Below, in pieces: positions 55,276 to 64,000 of a stretch of 64,000 bases of DNA. The DNA lies in the NCBI GenBank assembly GCA_963576475.1, contig OY754970.1:40619447-40683446 (forward strand), in the 5' to 3' direction. The notes beneath the pieces were generated by a model, which was not told the origin of the DNA, made no database searches, and saw only the letters and a program-made list of their open reading frames with translations. Each line of letters begins with the position of its first letter. Position 1 is the first letter of the stretch. Made by a program: the position numbers and the translations under genes. This stretch comes from Molanna angustata (Eukaryota; Arthropoda; Insecta; Trichoptera; Molannidae).

Positions 55276-56831
55276 AAGACATTTTTTTCCTCAGTTTATG
55301 TACTTATTAAATTTTCATCTAAAAATGGCTTCGTGTTTGAAGCCCAAAATATAGCTACTTGGATTCGTTTAATGCTTCTCTGGACATGTCTCTGTCAGGA
55401 TAGGAATGTGCTGCGCCCATTTCTGTCTTCTTGCCCTCAGAGGGACACATCACATTTACTTATCAATTAAATAAATATGAAAAAAAATACTATCTTAGTA
55501 GGTACCTACGGAATTTCGTGCAAGTAAATACCATTTTAGTGGATAACAAATATTTGGTTACAGTAGGTACAAAGAGGTACCTATAAGAAAATTAGTACCG
55601 ATGTAGTATGTGTGTTTTATCGATTCGATGTAGAGTATAGAGACAGACGGTATTATCTGTTTCAAGGTCGACATTATTATTTTTACAAAAAAATAATCCT
55701 TTAAAAAAAAAAATTTATTCTTACGGCATCTATAAAAAACAACGTAAATTCTTTTTTTCAACGTCTATATCTTCGACGATTTCAAACAGTTTTTTTTCGG
55801 TATGTTCCAATAATATATTATTTTCAATGGATACTTTTTTTTGTTTCAAAAGATACAATTCTTCTTTAGTGCCGTGTGAAAGGAGAAATACAAGTTGATG
55901 TATTTGGGACCGAAGGAATGAACAGGGGTCGTAGGAGGACGCAGTCGGAATAGTGGAGATGGTTTGGGTCTGGGGTGCACAGGAAACACACGGAGGTTGT
56001 ATTGAGATGGCTCCGTGTGCCGACGAAGAAATAAAAAAGGAGTGTAGAACGCAGAGAAGAACTTTAAAACGTTCAAATACTTATCGATACATTAGAACCG
56101 AAAGGTGGGTGGCAATTGTGACCACTTTCTCTCTTCAAGGCACAAAAGAGAGAAATGAACGACCGACACACTTGCCACATTTGTAGGTGAAAAGGAATCC
56201 AGGGATTCTAAAACTGTATTACACAATTGTACCTTTTGAAAATAAATCAAGTTCCACCGTCAAAATTTCAAACGATAGTTCAATTGTTTTTGACATACAG
56301 GCATATTTTCGTGACTCCAAAGACAAACACAATATTCGGACAAAGGCATAACTAATATTTAGCTCCAAAAATTAATAACACGATAAAAAAGGAATAAAGC
56401 ATATTTGAAACATAAGAAAACAAAAGAAACATGTATTAAAAACAAGGACATAATATACTGCAGAACATGATGAAGTAACAATAGCTTAGTTTTTTGTTTT
56501 ATAATAGGTAGGTATCAGGGGCGAACCTAAAACCTTTGAACTAGGCAAACCCTGAAAGAAAATGGGAAATGTCAAAAATTCTATGTTTTTTAGCGTTGTT
56601 GTTCATTCCAGTGGCCATAAAAAATATCTTTAAAATGACATGCCAAAATATTATTTACATTTGTGGCCCTGTAAAGCATCGTATCTACATACGGTTCAAT
56701 TTTTAATCTTGTGGAATGGTTGTTATAAACAAATAAATTACTATTAGTTCTTGAATTTCTTAACATAATATTCATAGGCAAATCTAGATTTTCGGCTTCT
56801 ATAGGCTATTCCGCTTCTGGTAGGTATATGT
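55276..56831. other. No recognised gene
   Basis: A higher-GC patch at 55880-56190 has overlapping 76- and 77-residue frames on opposite strands without recognisable motifs. The rest is AT-rich. Confidence 0.35.
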
Positions 56832-56997
56832 GCTGACCGCCCGCCGTGGCACAGTTGGTAAGCCGTTTGGTTTTTGTTTGGGCGTCTTGGGTTCGATCCC
56901 CAGCATTCTAATATTTCTTCTCTCACTGGTTAGTTGGAAGAAATTGCCATATGGCAATAAACTCGGCACTTGCGCAGGGTGCAAGGAAGTGTTTTTT
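56832..56997 (+). mobile_element. tRNA-derived SINE, family A, short variant with head
   Basis: Head GCTGACCGCCCGCCGTGGCA has an A box (TGGCACAGTTGG); the B box is in GGGTTCGATCCCC (56889-56900). The central body (about 50 bp in the copy at 616-822) is missing. The 3' region with GTTAGTTGGAAGAAATTGCC and the hairpin ATTGCC-ATAT-GGCAAT is intact. Confidence 0.88.
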
Positions 56998-57524
56998 CTG
57001 TGATATAATATAATGCAAGTAATTTTGTAATGGTAGGTATTAGATATTTTAATAATTTTGTAATGGTTTGGTAATGCAAATTAATAATTGTCTGCCTCCT
57101 CGAACAGGCTTTGCGTAGATAGGTGTTTTATACATATATTCCTCTAAACATACTGTTGACAAAATAAAATAATGAGGTATGTACTGAAAACTGGTCCATT
57201 ATTGGTTGAAGAACCGCTGGTGCAGTTTGAAGCGGACTTAACAAATACCCTTACTAGTGTAGGTACCACTCATCAAAGGGAGAAAATGGCGAATTTGTTG
57301 GCAAGTATTTGTGGGCTTAATAATGATCGAGCTCGTCCATATTGATATTTGAATCGCTTCTGTATTATACTATCATTATCGAATTGACTCAACGTAAAAC
57401 AGCGATCAACTTTGAATCCATATTTGTTTATTCGATATATCATATGTAACTTCTAACTCTAGTATGTAATTGTTTTAGTAACTTCAACATTGTATTGTTT
57501 ATGATAAATAATAATAAATAAATA
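56998..57524. other. No recognised feature
   Basis: AT-rich sequence, no supported feature. Confidence 0.4.
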
Positions 57525-57715
57525 GCTTCTCAGGCAACTTACAGGTAATATGTCAAATATAAATTTAACACGCACCCAATAACAAGTTATCGCATTCTGG
57601 ACACTTACGATGCTAATTGTCTTACATACCTAGACTGATACCACAAATTCAAGTTGTGTCTCCACCGGGTCAGATACCTAACAAACTGTGCCACGACGGT
57701 CAACACGTATAATTA
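57525..57715 (-). mobile_element. SINE family B, copy with deleted B-box region
   Basis: The minus strand runs from TGACCGTCGTGGCACAGTTT and TTAGGTATCTGACCCGGTGG through the family B body (TATTGGGTGCGTGTTAAATT) to an AAATAAATAATAA tail near 57520. About 35 bp between the A-box side and GGTGGAGACACAA, including the B box, are missing. Confidence 0.8.
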
Positions 57716-59147
57716 TCATTTAATAGGGACTTATAATTATAATTATTTTATTTTAATTTATGCCAAACAAAAATACAATCACATAAACATTACAACATAT
57801 TCAATAAGACAATAAAGTTTTCGGAAATTACATTTTTTATGAGCTGCAATAATTATTGTTAAAAATTAGTAAGTAGGTACTCAAAATTTCAGAATAAGAA
57901 AAATGACAAAAAGAGTTGGAAAGTAAGGTTGTGGTATTCGCCATCGGGAGCGCAGGAACCAGCTACCTTTGACCTCGAAGGTTCTGTGATATGGCATTAT
58001 TTAATATTAATTTAAAGGTTTAATAATAGTATTAATCTTGGTGTCAAATTGTGAATATTCAGACCCGAAATCATATGTAGATAAGGTTTTCTTACTTTCA
58101 ATATTTAATTTACAATTTTTATAATCATTTCTAATCATTCTCTTTTTAATGACATCGATTTTATGTACAAGGTATTTATTTTTGTATATATTTTTTTAAA
58201 TATATTTATCATGATTAAAAATCATGTATTTGTAGGTACTTTAATAAATACATATACCTAACCATTGTATATAGGTAACTTGTATTATTCATTGTTTTTT
58301 TGAAATTGACCCAAAATACCAACCATTAGAACATCATTTTGAAACGTGTTTTGACTATGAATATTATTATTATAAATATCAAAATATATGCGAATATTTA
58401 AAAGCTAAGCGAATAATTGGTTCATATTGGTTTGATGTTATAATTACTATCAAATGTAATAAATTAGACTAGACTCTTTTATACGAATCATTATCGAGCT
58501 TGGGCTAAGTAATATTATATTTTGCGTTGTTAGATATATGAAATCGATCACTGATTGGAATGAACGGTTCATACCATTAATTATTGAATCGGAACGAAGT
58601 CATCGAGTTGATATGTGCGTGCTCATTTCGGACTTAATATATTTTTTATGGACATTTAAGGGAATTGTACAATTTCCGATCTTAATGGTTTCTCTGAATG
58701 AAACGAGATTGTGGGGTTGAATCTTTTAAATCGTTTCCAGAAACAACATCTAAAGATATATTATCCACCATTTATAAACCTACATACTTACTTACACAAA
58801 ACCAATGCATATTGTAATATTTTTGGTATACGCAGAACTATGTAGGTATTCGGGTTCGTATTTTTTAAGTCACGTTAGGAAATATGACTAATAACATCTT
58901 ATTTACCTTATTTTGTCTTAAACCTATCTATATACCTTATATGTGAAGCCAGGAAACTACAGATTTTTACAAAAAAACCCTTTAATTGAGTATTTTACAA
59001 GTTTTCATACAGCGAATGTTGGTTGAATAGATGAGTATCTACCCAATTTACCTGACGCATGCATTTATAAATATTGTTTTAAGATTTAGTGCGATTATTA
59101 TTAATAACGATTGAAATTAAAATAAAAACACTGTTTAAACCAAGGGG
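57716..59147. other. No recognised gene
   Basis: AT-rich. A 60-residue frame at 58538 has no recognisable similarity. Confidence 0.4.
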
Positions 59148-59345
59148 ATCCTAAGGACAACGGAAATGATGGTTCTAAAATTGAGTAGATCCAGAAGAAG
59201 ACATTGGAGAGACCACGTAGCCAGAATGGAAAGTGATAGACTTGCGTATATAGCAGCAAATAAAATTCCTTCTGGTCGCCGTCTACCCGGAAGACCACTT
59301 GAAAAGGAAGGATAGTTGGACTTCGTCATATTAGGAGGTATGGTT
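59148..59345 (+). pseudogene. LINE ORF2 extreme C-terminal relic
   Basis: Open for 55 codons: ILRTTEMMVLKLSRSRRRHW, RDHVARMESDRLAYIAANKI, then PSGRRLPGRPLEKEG and a stop. The block HWRDHVxRMxxDRLAxIAxxxxPxxxRxPGRPxxxW is a familiar ending of insect LINE proteins of RTE/ingi-like type. The final Trp is lost. A GAAGAAG-rich tract follows (59380-59440), which may be its tail or an independent simple repeat. Confidence 0.7.
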
Positions 59346-59379
59346 TTTAATTACAACCAACAAACAAGTCAACAACACG

Positions 59380-59440
59380 AAGAAGAAGTGGAAGAAAAAG
59401 AAAAAGAAAATGAAGAAGTAGAGGAAATAGAAGAAGACAA
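59380..59440. repeat. (GAA)n/(GAAGA)n purine-rich tract
   Basis: CGAAGAAGAAGTGGAAGAAA, AGAAAAAGAAAATGAAGAAG and so on. Probably the expanded 3' tail of the LINE relic immediately upstream. Confidence 0.7.
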
Positions 59441-61339
59441 AATAAAATGATGTAAATAAATTAAATGGAAAAAATCATTTCATATAAAATTATCCAATTG
59501 AGAATTTTTGACAAAAGCAAAAAAACATCAGCGGAATCTATATATTTTGTTTATGTTATCAATTTCACACAAATAAATGTCATAATTTGATTCATTTTGA
59601 TAATAGGTACAAAAAGTTATATTTAATTCTGTATTTTTCCCTTAAAATTTAATTCAGTAATTTACAATACATGTAGGTACTTAACTTTGTAAAGAATTAC
59701 ATTTGAAAATAGTACAACACGTGAATATAACGCTAAATTTTACCAACAGAGCGTGTTTTTGGATGCGAATGATACTTAGTTTGTTGGTGAAATTTTAATA
59801 TTCAGCGGAAATTCATCGTTGTCTAATATGTCCCAACAATTGACAGAACGTGAGTGACCCATATCAAACATAGATATTATATATTTACTTACAAAAAGAC
59901 ATTATTATGTAAATACATAATTCTCTACCATAAAGCTACATTAAAGTACGGTATATTTTTCGAAAAAAAACATACAGTTTTACTAAAAGAAGCAGATATT
60001 CGAACAAGGATTTGAATACGACTTCTCTGAATCTCTTTTTCAGTGTAGGTACTCATTTTCATCCGTGCAATTGTCGAAATAATTCACAAAAACACCTACC
60101 TTGTTCAAAACGACATATGGCCTGAACATATTGAAACAAAATTGTCCATGTCATTGATGCTTGTGGGTCTCAACTAAAAGCCATTTTTGTAAAGATTTAA
60201 ACATTTATTTCTGAGCCATTCTAGATGGAATCTATGAATCTGTTTCAGAGATTTAATCATGAACATAGATTCCCATTTTATTCACCTGAAACCGAAGACA
60301 GTCTACATACTTTTGCTCTTATTGTCGTATTATTTTGGTATAGTGTATTCATGAGATATTTTTGGTGTTGTTAAAACAATATAATAATCACGATTATAGT
60401 CCCTACTTTTGAAGTGGTTGGTTGTGAGGCAGTGAAGCGAAATTAAGTTTTAAAATTAATCATGTAAAAAAAAACACGTAAATTTGGTTCGCTCTTCTTA
60501 TCCCAAATTAAGAATCAGTATTATGGTATTCAAGTATTTTCATAAATACTTAATCGCTCATATTATCCAAATCTCCGGTCGTAATATAAATAAATCCAAT
60601 CGCTTTGATTGTTGCGAAACAATAATTGTTTGCGAGAGAATGTTTTTATTTTGTCTGAATTATCCGGAATAGGACAAAAGTTTACCGTTCTGGCAAAATT
60701 GTTGAGTTGGAGGCAGACAGAAGATACAAGGGCTCAATCGGGAGAATTATTTCTTCGAGTGTGTACCAGGGTGGAAGAATTTAAATTCAATTCGGATTTT
60801 AAGTTTTATTAATTAAACGGCAAGAATCGGCAATCGGAATGATGAACCTAGATGAAATATTTGTGTTACAATCAAAATCACAAAGCTCTCAAGCAACGAA
60901 TAAACTATTATTGAGTTTTTTATCCGACACGGCATCCAAAAACAGAGGCGGTGATACGACATGAAACGTCTTGTTTTTTTTTAACCACAAACTTCCACAA
61001 ACATTTAATAGAATCCACTCAAAGGATCTTAGATATAAAAATTATTATAATAATACGAATTTATAAAGTGCCGTTTAGTGATACAAGATGATTCCAAGGG
61101 TGCTATAGATTATTTGTTGGCTCTACGAAACAAGATAGTCTTAAGAAGTCAACCGAAGGTGTCAATGCTCTGAACTCCACGTGAGTCAAGGGTCAATTTA
61201 TCCTTATTTAAAGGCCCGTTCACACTGAATTCACGATCATAGTAACCCGCCTTATTGTCTCTGACCAATTCTTTTAACGACCTAGTACTCTGTGACCCAG
61301 ATTATCTAAATAAAAGCTGCCTTCCTCATGAAACATTCT
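59441..61339. other. No recognised gene
   Basis: AT-rich; frames of 62 and 67 residues at 60484-60812 match nothing known. Confidence 0.4.
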
Positions 61340-61489
61340 TTAACAGAGTTTTTGAATGTAGTGTGGAGTCAAGTCGTTCAGAGCTTTAAACATCACCAGG
61401 CATACCTTATAGTCTACTTGTTCTAGACATTTCAACAAGTCTAGTTTGTTAAGTTTAGTTGATATGTGACATTTTTTCAGCTCCATATA
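61340..61489 (-). pseudogene. LINE reverse transcriptase C-terminal relic
   Basis: Open for 49 codons on the minus strand: YMELKKCHISTKLNKLDLLK, then CLEQVDYKVCLVMFKALNDL and TPHYIQKLC before a stop. VDYKxxLxxFKALNxLxPxYIxxL is the segment that follows the LPV-R-I in CR1/L2-type reverse transcriptases. Downstream (61220-61340) the minus strand shows further weak similarity, broken by frameshifts. Confidence 0.65.
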
Positions 61490-61529
61490 TCATCAAAAAA
61501 TATTGGGTGACCAATGTGTTATTTTAGTC

Positions 61530-61567
61530 ATATGTGTTGTGGTAGATGTAACTACCACAACACATAT
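61530..61567. repeat. Hairpin with 16-bp stem
   Basis: ATATGTGTTGTGGTAG and its exact inverse around a 6-nt loop (ATGTAA). Confidence 0.85.
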
Positions 61568-63311
61568 ACTTACTTACTTAGCTTTAATATATTGAAATTC
61601 GTATTTTTTTTATTGCAATTTGTTTATATGTATCATAAATATTCCTATGTCAGTTGAATTCTGTACCTTCTAATAGTCTTTATTCATTCTTATAATTGTT
61701 GTATGTATCTTTTATTTATTGAACATTTTACCATGTATAATTAGGTTTTCCCTATTTCTTAGTAATTACTTGTATTCAGCTTTCTTTTCTCTGTTTGTAT
61801 TGACTTTGTATTCCCGAGCCCCACATCTCTCATACCTCACGCACCCCCATTTGCTATGTAACATTTTGTTTTAATTTGTATTTAGTTTGAATTTTGCCTT
61901 TGATGATGCTGGCTGAGCCCAGTGAAAGCGATTAGGCATTAAAAATAAAAACTCAGTGTGGATTAAAACTGTGTTATTTAATTATTAAAATAAAACCTTC
62001 TATTTTGTATGTTAGTTTTATTTATTTTTTATTTTTACTCATCAAAAAACCAACGTTGTATTTGTATCGGTACAATGATGAAACTTTAACAGGGTTATAT
62101 CAATTAGTGAGAGTTTTCGTCCTTTGAGCTTGGCATTTATATGGAAGCACAAGGGAGACGTGGATTCGATTAAAATATGACAACAAACTTGAAAATCTCA
62201 TGTAATCCCTGATTCTGGGGGAGTTTTTGGTTATATTCTGGATTACCAATTCAAGATCCGCTTTTTGTAAGATCCACTTATTAATTAAGCGAATTTTGTT
62301 TTAGGCGTCGTCCCTCTAATAAGTTATTTGATAATAACATATTGCTTTAAATCCTCTCTCCTAACCCGTCTCCCACAAAACTAAACTGTTTGTCATTTAG
62401 ATTAAAACATTTATTGTTTCTTATGTGTATTGTATAAGAATCGAGATGGATTTTCGTACTTAAAACAAATTGGAATTGAAGAATTAATATTTATTTACTT
62501 ATTAACGCTCCAATAATAATTTCAGAGCCAAGCGATCAACAATAATTACTCAATTGGATTACGGTCAGTTATTTTATTTTCATTTTACAATAATTTGTTC
62601 AATATTTCTTCGTCATGTGAAAAAAAGAAACAAAATTACGCTTTACTTCTTTTTATTAAAACGAATTTATAAATTTACTACGCAATCGTTTTGTTTTTTT
62701 TTTATATTAAGTCGAAAATCTTCTTAACATGATAGTATACAGTTAGTGTTTTCAAATAGAGATTGTATTTTTACAGACCGTCTGTCTGACTTCTTCCAAA
62801 TGGATATGTCAGAATTCTGTGAAAGGGGGGTTGTCAGAAAGCTGAAAACAATTCGGAAACCATTTTCGAACTGAATGCACCTAGGTACATAGAAGTGCAG
62901 AAATAATATGACAAAAATAAATATGTTAGACACCTATATTTGACATGTACACCATAAGTGCATTATAATCCTATGAGAATTGCAACAGCTGATATTATGC
63001 ACCTAGCATTGTGGTACGGATTTTAAAGCTGGAATTTAATTATATTTAACCGTAGTTTCGTATTTATACATAATATTCCAGAAGAAGGTACTCAATTTCA
63101 ATGAATTTAACTTTGAATACTGACAAAAATAATGCATAATTTTTTCGTCAATTTTTCATATTTAATATGTGTTTACATATTAATAGGTGAAGTGAATACT
63201 TCGGACCATTTTTAAGCAAACTATGCACACAAATTGTTAAATGTGTTATATAAAATAAATGCAATTAAATAAATATGTAAAGAATATTTCACTAACCAAA
63301 TTCACCCTATA
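61568..63311. other. No recognised gene
   Basis: AT-rich. A stretch with TGATGATGCTGGCTGAGCCC at 61900 resembles dispersed insect repeats but is not assigned. Confidence 0.35.
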
Positions 63312-63500
63312 GACAATCTAAGAATTGATCCACGTACAAGTGGAATGATAAAGATCCCAAAGAAAAATACATCTTTTGGCCAAAATCATTATTCATATTA
63401 TGGGGTTAAGTGGTTCAATGATTTACCAGTGGATATGAGAATAGTGGCGCAAAATAATTTTGGTGGGTCCTTGGTATTGCTGAAAGACTTTTTGAAGTAA
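63312..63500 (+). pseudogene. LINE reverse transcriptase C-terminal relic
   Basis: Open for 62 codons: DNLRIDPRTSGMIKIPKKNT, SFGQNHYSYYGVKWFNDLPV, then DMRIVAQNNFGGSLVLLKDF and LK before TAA. IPxKNTxFGxxHYSYYGVKxFNDLPxDxR...FxxxLKxFL is the typical end of CR1/Jockey-type reverse transcriptases. W for L in VKWFND and the missing Phe-Lys-Ser near the end show decay. No start codon and no catalytic core. Confidence 0.7.
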
Positions 63501-64000
63501 CATTTTTCTTGTGTATTCATTGTGTATTATTTATTTTCAATCTGTGTATTTTTATTTATTCTACAGACCAATTTTGTATTTTTTTTCTCTCTTTATATAT
63601 AATATTACTAGCTTTTATGTCCCGCCGTTGGCCAAGAATGTAAAATTGTGAAAGAAAAAGCAATCGTTTTTATAATATTGTCACCCAATTATTTTGCAAT
63701 ATCAGACTATGAAAAGTGGTTTGAAATTTGATTGAGTTTAAGTATTGTAAAATGTTCAAGTGATGGCCACAGCCCATTCTTTTTTATATATTGCTATAAA
63801 GTGTGAATGAAGTATAATATTTATACAATTTCTGCTCGCATGGACTATGCGTAATGGTTTTAAATATGACTGTTTATCAACGTTGTAAAGAGATTGGTTT
63901 GGCCGCAACCCCCATTTTTAAATATTATCATCGAAAACAAATTGTAATGTGTACCTATTGAAAATTTAGTAATTTTGGATGTTGGGATGTGGTTAAAATT
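63501..64000. other. No recognised gene; probable 3' UTR of the preceding LINE relic
   Basis: AT-rich sequence to the window end; nothing specific recognised. Confidence 0.4.

Noticed and set aside
55846..56186. 76- and 77-residue frames on opposite strands
   Set aside because: No recognisable domain, and the patch may be old repeat DNA.

Overview
This 64 kb window looks like a piece of insect nuclear genome. It is very AT-rich, has no bacterial-style gene packing, and is full of non-LTR retrotransposons, tRNA-derived SINEs and small inverted-repeat DNA elements. Short GTAGGTAC-type runs and a CR1-like LINE with an (AAAT)n tail fit a lepidopteran, but that is inference and another insect order is possible. 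I found no host protein-coding exon, rRNA, functional tRNA gene or CRISPR array that I could support. Almost everything recognisable is mobile DNA or its debris.

Two large LINEs dominate. The first (about 976-5361, + strand) has an ORF1 missing its start and an ORF2 (endonuclease plus reverse transcriptase) broken by one frameshift near 3580. Its 3' end has a short hairpin and an (AAAT)n tail. The second (ORF1 at 26333-27154, ORF2 at 27398-30196, poly(A) near 30366) is almost complete: ORF2 is interrupted by a single in-frame TAA at 29021-29023. Around them are more than a dozen 3'-end fragments of other LINEs, many with RTE-like C-termini and (AAG)n, (ATT)n or (TGA)n tails. Several are too short to stand out as ORFs.

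Four SINE families (called A to D here) have tRNA-like heads. Family A shares its 3' hairpin region with the CR1-like LINE. Family D (17237-17524) has a perfect 18-bp target duplication. Family B shows one copy nested inside another.

DNA transposons include a 582-bp PIF/Harbinger-like element (37359-37940) with 24-bp ends, a TTA target duplication and a small MADF-like gene. A 1160-bp pogo-like element (24359-25518) has 24-bp perfect ends, a TA duplication, at least eight copies of a GGGCAAGATGGAA motif and a decayed transposase tail. There are also three copies of a 188-bp fold-back MITE, a TA-flanked 192-bp MITE, other fold-back elements, and a fold-back family with 12-bp direct repeats.

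Other structure: a near-perfect 141-bp palindrome (17988-18128), a 180-bp tandem duplication with a nested 34-bp duplication (14424-14805), a 15-bp minisatellite (about 5636-5818), a 200-bp-period complex repeat (51031-51350), and a dispersed repeat whose two copies (481-975 and 46590-46868) preserve the empty and SINE-filled states of one insertion site. Long stretches between these features are AT-rich sequence in which I recognise nothing.
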